Source: Pedosphaera sp. (lineage in GTDB: Bacteria > Verrucomicrobiota > Verrucomicrobiia > Limisphaerales > DSYF01). Taken from it: a DNA stretch of 57,570 nucleotides. The stretch lies in contig JAFMIZ010000006.1 in assembly GCA_017853715.1 (NCBI GenBank), positions 1-57,570 on the forward strand, written 5' to 3'. Made by a program: the position numbers and the translations under genes. The notes below the pieces were generated by a model. The model was not told the DNA's origin and made no database searches. It worked only from the letters and a program-made list of their open reading frames with translations. This document shows, one piece after another, positions 1 through 9,402 of the stretch; the first letter of the stretch is position 1, and every line of letters starts with the position of its first letter.

Positions 1-1784
1 TCGGGGGTGTTCTTGCCCATGTAGAAGGTCAGGATGTTCGAGACATCGTGCTTGGGGGCGTATTCCACCTTGCTCAACTTCATTCCCTTGCCGATGAATT
101 GCGCGAACTCCTTGGGGCTGATTTCACCCAGACCTTTGAAGCGCGTGATCTCGCAGCTCCTGCCCAGCTTGGCGCTCGCCGTGTCGCGCTCCGCTTCGCT
201 GTAGCAGTAAATCGTCTCCTGCTTATTGCGCACGCGGAACAGCGGCGTTTCCAGCACGTAGAGATGGCCGTTGTGGACCAGTTGCTCGAAGAACTTGAAG
301 AAATAGGTGATGAGCAGATTGCGGATGTGCAGGCCGTCCACGTCGGCGTCGGTGGCCAGAATCACCTTCTCGTAGCGCAGCTTCTCGATGTTGTCCTCGA
401 TGTCGAGGGCGCACATGAGGTTATACATCTCGTCGTTCTTGTAGACGATGTCACGTTTGAGGTCCCAAACGTTGAGCGGCTTGCCCTTGAGCGTGAACAC
501 CGCCTGTGAATTAACATCGCGGCAGCTCGTGATGGAGCCGGCGGCGGATTGACCTTCGCAGATGAAGATCATGGATTCCTTCTCACGACCCTTGGCGGTG
601 TTGTAGTGGTTCTTGCAATCCTTGAGCTGCGGGATGCGGAGCGTGACAGCCCTGGCGCGTTCGCGTGCGAGCTTCTTCACGTCCTGCAATTCCTTCCGCA
701 GCGCCTTGGTATCCTCGACCTTCGCCAGAATCTGGTCAGCCACCTGTTTGTTACGGCTGAAGAACAGGAGCAGTTCCTCGCGCACTTTGTTGACCAGTTC
801 GGTGCGGATTTCCGTGTTGCCCAGCTTGTTTTTGGTCTGGGATTCAAATAGCGGATCCTTCAGACGGATCGCCACCGCGCCCACCATGCATTCACGGACA
901 TCGTCGCCGTCGTAGCTTTTCTTAGCGTGCTCGTTGACCGCCTTCAGCAGGCCCTCGCGGAAGGCGCTCAGGTGGGTGCCGCCGTCGCTGGTGTACTGAC
1001 CGTTGACAAAGGAATAAAACGACTCGCCGTAACGGCTATTCGTATGCGTGAAGCAGAACTCCAACGTCTTGCCCGTGTAGTGCAGCGGGGGATAGATGGG
1101 GTCCGACCCGTCACTCTCCAAGTCTTCCATCACCAGATCCATCAGGCCGTGGCGCGAGACGAACTCCTTGCCGTTGAAGATCAGGCGCAGGCCGCTGTTC
1201 AGATAACTGTAATGTCGCAGGCGGCGTTCGATGAACTCCGGCTTGAACGCGCTGTCCTTGAAGATGGTCGGGTCCGGCTCGAAAGAGATGAACGTGCCGT
1301 TGGGCTCCTTGGTCTTGCCTTCGTCCTTCTTCTTCAGCTTGCCCTTGCTGAACTGGGCCTCGACGTATTCGCCATCACGATGACTGCGGACGATGAATTC
1401 CCTGGAGAGCGCGTTGACGGCCTTGGTGCCGACGCCGTTGAGGCCGACGCTGAACTGGAACACGTCGTCATTGTATTTCGCGCCGGTGTTGATCTGGCTG
1501 ACGCACTCGACGACCTTGCCCAGCGGGATGCCGCGGCCAAAATCGCGGACGCAGACGCAATTGTCCTCCACGCTGATCTCGACGTGCTTGCCGTGGCCCA
1601 TGATAAATTCATCGATGGCGTTATCGATGACCTCCTTGAGCAGGATATAGCAACCGTCGTCGTAATGCGCGCCGGTGCCGATGCGCCCGATATACATGCC
1701 GGTGCGCAGGCGGATGTGCTCGATGCTGGAGAGGGTCTTGACCTTGCTCTCGTCGTAATTGTGTTTCGTCTTTTCGTCAGCCAT
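1..1784 (-). CDS. parE: DNA topoisomerase IV subunit B / GyrB-like type IIA topoisomerase ATPase subunit (partial, C-terminus beyond window start)
   Basis: Translated from the reverse complement starting at the ATG at 1784: MADEKTKHNYDESKVKTLSSIEHIRLRTGMYIGRIGTGAHYDDGCYILLKEVIDNAIDEF...; also ...ATDADVDGLHIRNLLITYFFKFFEQLVHNGHLYVLETPLFRVRNKQETIYCYSEAERD. Absent from the ORF track because it runs off the edge. Confidence 0.93.
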   Translation of the reverse strand, partial: MADEKTKHNYDESKVKTLSSIEHIRLRTGMYIGRIGTGAHYDDGCYILLKEVIDNAIDEFIMGHGKHVEISVEDNCVCVRDFGRGIPLGKVVECVSQINTGAKYNDDVFQFSVGLNGVGTKAVNALSREFIVRSHRDGEYVEAQFSKGKLKKKDEGKTKEPNGTFISFEPDPTIFKDSAFKPEFIERRLRHYSYLNSGLRLIFNGKEFVSRHGLMDLVMEDLESDGSDPIYPPLHYTGKTLEFCFTHTNSRYGESFYSFVNGQYTSDGGTHLSAFREGLLKAVNEHAKKSYDGDDVRECMVGAVAIRLKDPLFESQTKNKLGNTEIRTELVNKVREELLLFFSRNKQVADQILAKVEDTKALRKELQDVKKLARERARAVTLRIPQLKDCKNHYNTAKGREKESMIFICEGQSAAGSITSCRDVNSQAVFTLKGKPLNVWDLKRDIVYKNDEMYNLMCALDIEDNIEKLRYEKVILATDADVDGLHIRNLLITYFFKFFEQLVHNGHLYVLETPLFRVRNKQETIYCYSEAERDTASAKLGRSCEITRFKGLGEISPKEFAQFIGKGMKLSKVEYAPKHDVSNILTFYMGKNTP

Positions 1785-1873
1785 TTGCGTGCGGGGAAAA
1801 TGGGAGAAATGCGGCGCAATGCAAACTGGAAAAGTGAATCGCCATCGAGAGACCGCTTCGCCATGCTCGCCGG

Positions 1874-2245
1874 GTGAACTCCACCTTCCTCATCGCCTTC
1901 CTCATCGCGGATATAATCATCGTGTCCCTCATCCTGACACGGGTGTTTGGGCAGGTCTCCGAAGCGCGGGCGCGCGAGTTGGTGCAGCGCGGGGCGCTGC
2001 TGCTCGATGTGCGCACGCCGGAGGAATTCCGGTCCGGCCACCTGCGCGGCGCGGTCAATGTGCCGTATCAGGAAGTCGGGCAACGGATTGTATCGCTGGC
2101 ACCGGACAAGTCATCGCCGGTGCTGGTGTATTGCCTGAGCGGCGGACGCAGCGGCATCGCCAAGAGCAACCTCCGCCGACTGGGCTACGCGGAGGCGCAC
2201 AATTTGGGTTCACTCAAGCGCGCACGGAAGATTGTGGAGGGGTAA
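1874..2245 (+). CDS. rhodanese-like domain protein with N-terminal membrane segment
   Basis: LLLDVRTPEEFRSGHLRGAVNVPYQEV...VLVYCLSGGRSGIAKSNLRRLGY: rhodanese motifs with active-site Cys loop. Confidence 0.9.
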   Translation: MNSTFLIAFLIADIIIVSLILTRVFGQVSEARARELVQRGALLLDVRTPEEFRSGHLRGAVNVPYQEVGQRIVSLAPDKSSPVLVYCLSGGRSGIAKSNLRRLGYAEAHNLGSLKRARKIVEG

Positions 2246-2300
2246 CCAAAGCGGTCCCGTGCGCAGGGGGGCGAGGGGGCAAAGTATTCGCGGATCAGGT

Positions 2301-2333
2301 TTCCGGCGTCTCGCCGGAAGCTGTCAAGACAGC
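2301..2333. repeat. two-hairpin REP-like palindromic element (copy A)
   Basis: TTCCGGCG-TCT-CGCCGGAA (2301-2319) followed by GCTGTC-AA-GACAGC (2320-2333). Confidence 0.7.
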
Positions 2334-2384
2334 GCCCTCTCCCACCCCATCCCGTTTGGCAGGGACACAGGCTCGAACGCAATC

Positions 2385-2426
2385 CGGCGGGACGCCGAAT
2401 TGAACCGGCCAGAGGCCGGCGCCACC
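2385..2426 (+). repeat. two-hairpin REP-like palindromic element (copy B)
   Basis: CGGCG-GGA-CGCCG then CCGGCC-AGA-GGCCGG then CGCCACC; aligns with the copies inside the U32 gene at 35278-35433. Confidence 0.7.
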
Positions 2427-3917
2427 CTAAGCGAACTTCTCGCGCAGGCTGGCCAGATGCGCGGCACTATTCGTGGGTGCGCCGGTGGCCAGCTTCATCA
2501 ACGGCTGCGGATGATGGCGCATGCCGTGACGATGCACTTTCTCGCGCAACCAAGCCAGCAGTGTCGAATACTTTCCTTCGGCCAGTTCGGCATTCAGTGT
2601 CGGGTTATCTGATGCCGCCCTCCGCATGAGTTGAGCCGCGTTCAAATTGCCAAGCGTGTAAGTAGGGAAATAGCCGAGCAACCCGATGCTCCAATGGATG
2701 TCCTGCAAGCAGCCATCGGCATCCTTGGTGACTTTCAGGCCGAACATCCTCTCGAATTGCTCGTTCCAATAGGCGGGCACGTCGGCGACGTGGAGCTGGC
2801 GTTCAAGCAATTTCATCTCGACCTCGAAGCGCAGGATGATGTGCAGGTCATAGGTGACCTGGTCGGCCTCGACGCGGATGAAGGAGGGGGCAACGTGATT
2901 GACGGCCGCGTGAATCTGCCCGGGCGCGAGCCGGAGCAAACTGGGAAAATGGCGGCACGCGCGCGGATGCCAGTGGCGCCAGAAATCGAGGCTGCGGCCC
3001 ACGTGATTCTCCCAAAGGCGCGATTGGGATTCGTGAATACCCAGCGAGATGGCGTTGCCGAGTGGGGTGCCGTAATGCTCCGGCGGCAATCCCTGATCGT
3101 AGAGGCCGTGACCCGCCTCGTGCATGACACCGTAGAGCGACACGGTGAAGTCCTCCTCGCTGTAACGCGTCGTCAGGCGGCAATCGTTCGGCCCCAGCCC
3201 GGTGCAGAAGGGATGCGTGGTGGTGTCAATGCGGCCAGATTCAAAGTTGAAACCGATCGCCTCCGCAACCTCCCGATTGAAGGCCTGTTGCGCGGCGATG
3301 GGGTAATGTCCATTCAACAGCGAGCGAGGCGCCGCCTTGGAACGTTCCACCGCCGGCCCGAGGATGGAGGCGATCTCAGGTCGCAACGCGGCGAACAACA
3401 CACGCAAGTCCTCCGCGCGGGCGCCGGGTTCGTATTCATCGAGGTGGGCGTTGTAGGGCGAACCGGTGTGGCCCCAGAGGTCGGCGAACTGCAGTTGCAG
3501 GTCGAGCAGCTTTTGCCAATGCGGTTTGAACAGCTTGAACTTGGACTCCTGTCGAGCCTCGCCCCACGCCTCCCGGGCGTGTGAGCGGAGACGTTGAAAC
3601 TTCTCGACCAGGCGCGCGGGAATCCTGGTCTTGCGATCGTAACTGCGCCGCCACTCGCGCACGTTGGCGGCCTCGTCGGAGTCGGGCGCAAAGCCGTGCT
3701 GCTCACATTCCGAAATCAAGTCGCCCACCAGACCGGCGGTGAACAGCCGATGGGCGCGGCCGCTGAGGTAAGCCATCTGTTCCGCGCGATGTGCCAATGC
3801 CTTCGGCGGGAGATACGTTTCCTCATCCCAAGAGAGGATGCTGCCGGTGCTGTCGAGAAGGGCGATCTCGCGGGCGCGCTTCAGCAATTTGCGATAGGCA
3901 GGAAACGTCGCACTCAT
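2427..3917 (-). CDS. carboxypeptidase Taq (M32 family metallopeptidase)
   Basis: 496 aa; HEAGH zinc motif in VMHEAGHGLYDQGLPPEHYGTPLGNAISLGIHESQSRLWEN. Confidence 0.95.
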   Translation of the reverse strand: MSATFPAYRKLLKRAREIALLDSTGSILSWDEETYLPPKALAHRAEQMAYLSGRAHRLFTAGLVGDLISECEQHGFAPDSDEAANVREWRRSYDRKTRIPARLVEKFQRLRSHAREAWGEARQESKFKLFKPHWQKLLDLQLQFADLWGHTGSPYNAHLDEYEPGARAEDLRVLFAALRPEIASILGPAVERSKAAPRSLLNGHYPIAAQQAFNREVAEAIGFNFESGRIDTTTHPFCTGLGPNDCRLTTRYSEEDFTVSLYGVMHEAGHGLYDQGLPPEHYGTPLGNAISLGIHESQSRLWENHVGRSLDFWRHWHPRACRHFPSLLRLAPGQIHAAVNHVAPSFIRVEADQVTYDLHIILRFEVEMKLLERQLHVADVPAYWNEQFERMFGLKVTKDADGCLQDIHWSIGLLGYFPTYTLGNLNAAQLMRRAASDNPTLNAELAEGKYSTLLAWLREKVHRHGMRHHPQPLMKLATGAPTNSAAHLASLREKFA

Positions 3918-4061
3918 GCGGGGAATGTGCGGGCCGGCGGCGGAGGTGTCGAACTCATTTGAGAACAGGGTTTCGGGACCCGTTCCGGGTCAAAGTCACT
4001 TCACACCTTCGTCACCACTTTTTAACTTTCGTCGCGGGGCGGTTTACGTCAGGCTTGGGCC

Positions 4062-4466
4062 ATGGCAGAAGTTGCAGAATTCGTCAACCACGGGGCAGCG
4101 ACCATCACGCCCTCGGTGGTCGAGCAAGTGGTGCGGCATTTGCCGCATTGGAAGCTGGAGTTTTCCCAGATCAACGCGCCCCAATTCCCCCATTTGGTGG
4201 ACCAGCTGGAGTTTCTGGCCAACGCGGTGGAAGACGCGGCGGATGGCACCTATAAGAACCTGCCTTTCTACGCCATGGCGCACGCGACCTTTGCGCTGAT
4301 CTACGCGCACAAGAAATTCGGCATCATCCCCGACAGCCTGATGGATTTCGGGAAGGCGGATGACTCGGTGGTGGTGAGGGCCGCTCTGATCCAGAACCAA
4401 AAAGCGTTCGAACTTTACGCGGCGGTTCAGGGCGAGGATTGGTCCAAGGTGACCAGCAGGCCCTGA
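4062..4466 (+). CDS. small conserved protein, possibly YkvA/DUF1232-like
   Basis: 134 aa; segment LIYAHKKFGIIPDSLMDFGKADDSVVVRAAL resembles the DUF1232 core (IPD..P..G..DD). Family assignment tentative. Confidence 0.6.
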   Translation: MAEVAEFVNHGAATITPSVVEQVVRHLPHWKLEFSQINAPQFPHLVDQLEFLANAVEDAADGTYKNLPFYAMAHATFALIYAHKKFGIIPDSLMDFGKADDSVVVRAALIQNQKAFELYAAVQGEDWSKVTSRP

Positions 4467-4501
4467 CGGATACTGGGTGGCCCTGCAAGGGCGAGGCCAA
4501 C

Positions 4502-7500
4502 CTACTCTTCAGCAGGCTGGCCAGAATCTTCAGGTCCAGGCGGAAGCGCGGGGGCGTTGGTGGCTCCGGGGCCTGCCGACATCACTTCCGGCAGGGCATA
4601 CGGCACCAGCGGGTCAGGCAACATTTCGTAATCGGTCCCAGGCTTATCACCAAACATCCCCCCCACGGATTGCAATGGGGCGACCACCAGGCGCGGGACC
4701 AGGTAGACCGGCTCGGGCTTCGGATCCGCCAGCGTGCCGGTGACCTTGTACTTGAACAGCTTGCTGACCGGCCAGAGGGCAGTGCTCAGCAACCGGCCGA
4801 CGCCCCAAGTGTCCCGTAACAATTCCGCCTCCACGCGCGCGTTGACCCTCGTCTCAAAGTCCACCGACCCCTCGTAAAGCAACCGCATGCCGGAGGCGCG
4901 GATGTCCAAGTCGCCGGTCTGAATGACGCTGTTGGTGATGATGAACGTCCCTCCTGCCGCGCTGGCGCGGCTGTTGCCGATGCCCGGCACCACCGTATTC
5001 ATCACCGTGGACATCACCCCGAACACGGGCGTGTTCCAAATCAAACCATCCCGCAATTGTGCCTGCCCGCGCCCCTGCCAGGAGTTGAGGTCGTTGGCGT
5101 TGGCATCGGTGACCAAGAGCTGTCCGCTGAGGGAACCTTCAAGCTGATTGGTCGGGGAATGCAAATCGGACATCAACGCGTGCAGGTCCGCGTTGGTGAC
5201 GTTCATCAAGAAGCAAAACGGCGTCGAGCCGCGGTGACGGACATCGAACCAGGCAAAGCCGTTGGCCGCACCGCCGTAGAAGGACATTGCCATATTGGTC
5301 AGCGTGACGGTCTCGTGAGCCCAACTCACCTTGCCGGTGATTTCGGGCACGCGAAACCTCATCCAGTGAAACGGGCCGCCCTTCAACACTTCAAAGTGCA
5401 AATCCGCGCCCTGCTCGCCTTTCAAGGGAATCACTCCGTAAACGCGCGCCTCGGGCGGCTTCAAAAATTGATACGGGGCGACGGCCTCAGCGGTCTTCGG
5501 CCCGATGATGCGCGCGATCGCCATGGGGTCCGTCGTGGAATAGCCATTGGTCAGATAGGCGCGGTGGGCGCGAAAATCAAATGCCAGCGCCTCCGCCGTC
5601 GCAATGCCGTCCTCACGTTCCACCCGCGGGTTGAGGACACGCAGCAAATGATTGGAGTAAACCAGTGTGGCGTTGAGCGCGCTGACGGATTGCTCGCGAT
5701 AGGTGAAGTTTGTCCACGCCAAATCAGCGCGAACCGAAATGCGGTCCAGCTCATACCAGTTGCCCCGCAGCTGGGCGTCAAGCCACGGCGCGTTGCTGGC
5801 CTGCAAATGGTCCAAGCCGTGATGGCCTTCGCCTTTGAACTTGATGGGCAGCACACGCGGATCAAGCCGGCCACGCAGGTTGACGGAAAAATTGTGGCTG
5901 ATCTCGTCGGAGCGCAGGTTGGCGCGCACGGTTCCTTCGGGGCGACGCACAATCAGGTCCGGCAACCGCCAGACGCGGTTGGTGTAATTGAGAGGAGTCC
6001 CAAGCGACGTCATGCTGACACCGCGAAAGCTTAGATTCGTCACGGCGACGTTGCCCGCCAGCTTGATGCCGGGCTGGACTTCGTTGCGCCAGTCGGGTGC
6101 GCGGTTGGTCCACGCGGGCAAAACGAGCTCTCCCTGGACATCCACAGAGGGTGGACTCGCCCAATGAAAGTCCCGCAGCCACTTACGGCTCTTTTCCGTC
6201 AGCAACGGCTCAAAGCGATGGAAGTCCAACGCGGCGGCGAGATCGAATTGCAGGCGGCGCGACAACACGTCCAAGGCCGCCGTAGCAGCGGCTTGACCGC
6301 CAGCCAGGTGACCGCTCACATCATGCACTTGCAGCCAGGGCGCCTCCCAATCGGCACGGATCCGGAGATCTTCTGCCTGCAAGCCGCGCGCACTCACGTT
6401 TGTGGCGGCAGCAGACACGGTGAGGGCGCAGGGCGAAAGATGATTCCAGATGCCCAGCGCAGGATCATTCATGGCCAGCGGTTCGATGGGGGGGCGTTGC
6501 ATCACATCCAAATGCAGCCGGTCCGCACTGAGCCAGCGATTTGAGACGGCCCCAGCCTTGATGCTGGCCTCTGCCAGACGCGGGAGCCACCCATTCGTTC
6601 CGTGCGTCCACTTCAGTTCCACCGATACCTCCTGCGCGGCAGTCCACGGTCCGGTCACACTGGTCGCCGCCAGTGAGCCGCCACATTGGATTTCGTTGGT
6701 GGTGGTCCGCGTGCCGCCGAAGCGCAGCTGCAGTCCATCAACACACGCCCAACGGGTTTCAACGTGCGCGGCGTCGAGGTCAACCTCGGCAGACAGACCC
6801 TGCACGAACACCGCCTCATCCAAACGCGCGGTGAGTTTGGCTTGCTGAAAACTTCCCCACGGCGTCTCCGCATCCGGAGCCACCACCGTGAATACGCCTA
6901 CAAAACTCGTGGGGTCAGCCGCGTCGCCGCTGAACGTGAGTCGGAACCCGGGATGCTCATGAAAACGCACCCGACACAGTTGAGCATGCACCCGTTGCAA
7001 GCGGGCCGTTGCGGCATCCGGCGGACCTTTCGGGCCTTTGAACAAGTCACGCAAGCGGCTGGCATTGGTGACCTGACCTGTCACGGAAAACTTTGCGTCC
7101 CGATAACCCGCATCCAACCGGTCGAGCATCCACTGGTCACCCGGCAAAAAACGAACCGTCGCCATCAAATTGGTGATGGCCATCGTGGAGGACGGCAGGT
7201 GATTGGTGTCGAAACGCCAGACCAGAGCGCCGTCATGCAGGGTGACGGACCGCACGTCGGCAGTGAACCGGAGCAGCGAGGCGTAACTTATCTCCAGGTC
7301 CGCCGACTTGGCGGAGATGACCGGAGCGGCGGCATTGGCGGACCCGACGATACGCACATTGTCCGCCACAATTCCCCGGTGTCCGCGCAAGCGGAGGCGC
7401 GTGAATTCCAAATCCACGCCGCGCTTCTGCAGGCTCGCAAGCAAAGGCCGCTTCATGAAGTCGGGCAGCCCGATCTGGTTCAAGTAAGCGCACGCGAAAA

Positions 7501-7606
7501 CGGTGAGGAAGAGGACAACCCAAACCGCGAGCCGGCAGCGACGGGACCAGAGCCGCAGCTGCTGCCATTTTGAGGGATGCGTCTTGCGGGAAGGTTCAGC
7601 GCTCAC
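4502..7606 (-). CDS. AsmA-like C-terminal region protein (large membrane-anchored protein)
   Basis: 1034 aa, N-terminal TM, C-terminal FKYKVTGTLADPKPEPVYLVP typical of AsmA-like/DUF3971-type proteins; GTG start overlaps the preceding gene stop. Confidence 0.75.
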   Translation of the reverse strand: MSAEPSRKTHPSKWQQLRLWSRRCRLAVWVVLFLTVFACAYLNQIGLPDFMKRPLLASLQKRGVDLEFTRLRLRGHRGIVADNVRIVGSANAAAPVISAKSADLEISYASLLRFTADVRSVTLHDGALVWRFDTNHLPSSTMAITNLMATVRFLPGDQWMLDRLDAGYRDAKFSVTGQVTNASRLRDLFKGPKGPPDAATARLQRVHAQLCRVRFHEHPGFRLTFSGDAADPTSFVGVFTVVAPDAETPWGSFQQAKLTARLDEAVFVQGLSAEVDLDAAHVETRWACVDGLQLRFGGTRTTTNEIQCGGSLAATSVTGPWTAAQEVSVELKWTHGTNGWLPRLAEASIKAGAVSNRWLSADRLHLDVMQRPPIEPLAMNDPALGIWNHLSPCALTVSAAATNVSARGLQAEDLRIRADWEAPWLQVHDVSGHLAGGQAAATAALDVLSRRLQFDLAAALDFHRFEPLLTEKSRKWLRDFHWASPPSVDVQGELVLPAWTNRAPDWRNEVQPGIKLAGNVAVTNLSFRGVSMTSLGTPLNYTNRVWRLPDLIVRRPEGTVRANLRSDEISHNFSVNLRGRLDPRVLPIKFKGEGHHGLDHLQASNAPWLDAQLRGNWYELDRISVRADLAWTNFTYREQSVSALNATLVYSNHLLRVLNPRVEREDGIATAEALAFDFRAHRAYLTNGYSTTDPMAIARIIGPKTAEAVAPYQFLKPPEARVYGVIPLKGEQGADLHFEVLKGGPFHWMRFRVPEITGKVSWAHETVTLTNMAMSFYGGAANGFAWFDVRHRGSTPFCFLMNVTNADLHALMSDLHSPTNQLEGSLSGQLLVTDANANDLNSWQGRGQAQLRDGLIWNTPVFGVMSTVMNTVVPGIGNSRASAAGGTFIITNSVIQTGDLDIRASGMRLLYEGSVDFETRVNARVEAELLRDTWGVGRLLSTALWPVSKLFKYKVTGTLADPKPEPVYLVPRLVVAPLQSVGGMFGDKPGTDYEMLPDPLVPYALPEVMSAGPGATNAPALPPGPEDSGQPAEE

Positions 7607-9368
7607 GGGCGGGAAGGCTCAGATACGTTTCGAGGTATTGCCACGTGACCCAGGGGAACTCCATCACCCACGTCTCCCCGTCGCGGGTGGCCAGTGCGTA
7701 AGGATACTGCGACGGCGCAACCCCTCCGAACTCGATGACCTGTTGTGTCCCATCGGTGAGCGTGACGGTCAATCTATCCGGCGACTCCTTAAAGCCATAA
7801 CGGGCACGGTCCACCGCGCCGCGATCCACCCAGCGCGACACCGACAGATCGCCCAAGCGATGAATGGCCTCATCCACTCCGAACGTGTTGATGACGCCAA
7901 ACGAACCCTCGGCCAGCGCCCACGAGTTGGTGCCTTTGCGCACAATTTCGCGCGTCCGCTGGTTGGCCTCAATGCGCACCGAGGCGACCTGAGACTCGTT
8001 GAACGCCCATACACGACGATCGCTCAGTTCGATGACGGCCGCAGGCAGGAAGTCGTAATCGACCCTGCGCACCGAGGCGACCGAGGTTTCGTCTGCGCGT
8101 TTGGCGAAGACTGCGCCGTTGGTGTCGGCACCGAAGAGGACCGTGATGCTGGCCGCGTTCGAGCCACCCAAAGTCACGGTGCATTCGCTTAATGCTGGGG
8201 CCAGCCCAAACGTCGGCAAGTCCGGCCCCGTAACCACATCCTTCACAAACTCGGTCACCTGCATCTGCGCAAGCCCGAGGATGAGTTCGTTCACGTAATT
8301 GCTGTCGGCCACAAAATCACCCGGGCGCACCCGCCACGTGCCGACCGCTTCACGGGTCAGTGTGAATTCCTCCCTGGCGCGCACGCTGATTGCGTCCGGC
8401 AAGGAGCAGAAGGAAAACAGCCGGGAGTCACGGAACTTGGCGGCCGATTCGCGCCACGGTGCGACCGCCTCCGCCGCAACCGCGAAGATGTCATCCGACC
8501 TGCCCCGGCGGGCATAGACGTAATTGGTGGCGTTGGTCACACTGTTGCCGAACTGCAGGACTGCCTGGACGTTGCTGCCCGCCGAGAAGGTCAGTTCCAG
8601 CGCAGGCGATTCGAGGCCCGAGATGTCACCGCCGACCGTGCCTTCCGGAAAAAACTGGGCGACCTCCGCCTGGGCCAAGTGCGCGAGCGATTTCTCCACG
8701 AGCTGGCGGTCCGCACGAGCCTGCAACCGCGCAAGCCGCCACTGGCGATTGGTGGGGTTGACGACCAGTTCAATGGGGCGCCCGGCTTGGTTGACGAGCA
8801 GCCGGTCGAAGCCGAGGGACTTCCAATCGAGCAAGGCCGTGTCGCGCCAGTCGCCCGAGTTGCGCGGGATGTAGTTCAGAAGATTGGTGGAGGCCAGGTG
8901 GATGCCCGGCGTGCCCACCAGCTGGACGAACACTTGATCGCCGGGGGCGGTGCGCGACCCGATCAACACCTGCCGCCGCTGGTTGCCAGCGAAAAGCATG
9001 AGCGAAATCGAGGGGGCATCGAAACCGAACTCGGCGTCGGCATTGGGGTGATCCAGCATCTCGCGCGGCGACAGATAGCCGTCGGGCTTGAGTTGAGCAA
9101 GGTAACGCAGCAGCGATTCGATGACCTGCGGGCGAACTTTTGATTCGAGCGGTTTGGACATCAGCCAGCCGCCGTCCGTGCGGTCGGCAATCATCTCCGC
9201 CGCACCCGTCACCCGCACTTGAACACGACTGACCTTGCCCGGATCGAGGCCGGGCACCACAACCAGCGGCTGGCGCACCCCACCGGCCCCGTATTTTTCC
9301 CAAGCCACAATGAATGCGGCCATCGTCAGCGCGATGGCCAGCAGAATCCATGTGCTCCTGGAATTCAT
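7596..9368 (-). CDS. DUF4340 domain-containing protein
   Basis: 590 aa, N-terminal TM then repeated DUF4340-type motifs (VRPQVIESLLRYLAQLKP; LIGSRTAPGDQVFVQL); located next to Gld-type ABC genes as is usual for the family. Confidence 0.8.
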   Translation of the reverse strand: MNSRSTWILLAIALTMAAFIVAWEKYGAGGVRQPLVVVPGLDPGKVSRVQVRVTGAAEMIADRTDGGWLMSKPLESKVRPQVIESLLRYLAQLKPDGYLSPREMLDHPNADAEFGFDAPSISLMLFAGNQRRQVLIGSRTAPGDQVFVQLVGTPGIHLASTNLLNYIPRNSGDWRDTALLDWKSLGFDRLLVNQAGRPIELVVNPTNRQWRLARLQARADRQLVEKSLAHLAQAEVAQFFPEGTVGGDISGLESPALELTFSAGSNVQAVLQFGNSVTNATNYVYARRGRSDDIFAVAAEAVAPWRESAAKFRDSRLFSFCSLPDAISVRAREEFTLTREAVGTWRVRPGDFVADSNYVNELILGLAQMQVTEFVKDVVTGPDLPTFGLAPALSECTVTLGGSNAASITVLFGADTNGAVFAKRADETSVASVRRVDYDFLPAAVIELSDRRVWAFNESQVASVRIEANQRTREIVRKGTNSWALAEGSFGVINTFGVDEAIHRLGDLSVSRWVDRGAVDRARYGFKESPDRLTVTLTDGTQQVIEFGGVAPSQYPYALATRDGETWVMEFPWVTWQYLETYLSLPARER

Positions 9369-9402
9369 GTTTCAGAAACGAACAACCGTGCGCAAGCGCC
9401 CC

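Noticed and set aside
927-1877. 316-aa plus-strand ORF
   Set aside because: Antisense to the clearly recognisable parE gene; high-GC shadow ORF with no recognisable domain.
2631-3584. 317-aa plus-strand ORF
   Set aside because: Antisense to the M32 carboxypeptidase; shadow ORF.
4472-4500. GC-rich inverted repeat (GCCCT-GCA-AGGGC) between convergent genes
   Set aside because: Probably an ordinary bidirectional terminator or chance in high GC; no U tract, so not scored as a finding.
5057-6034. 325-aa plus-strand ORF (and other long plus ORFs over 4502-12624)
   Set aside because: Antisense to the AsmA-like/DUF4340/ABC genes, no domain signature.
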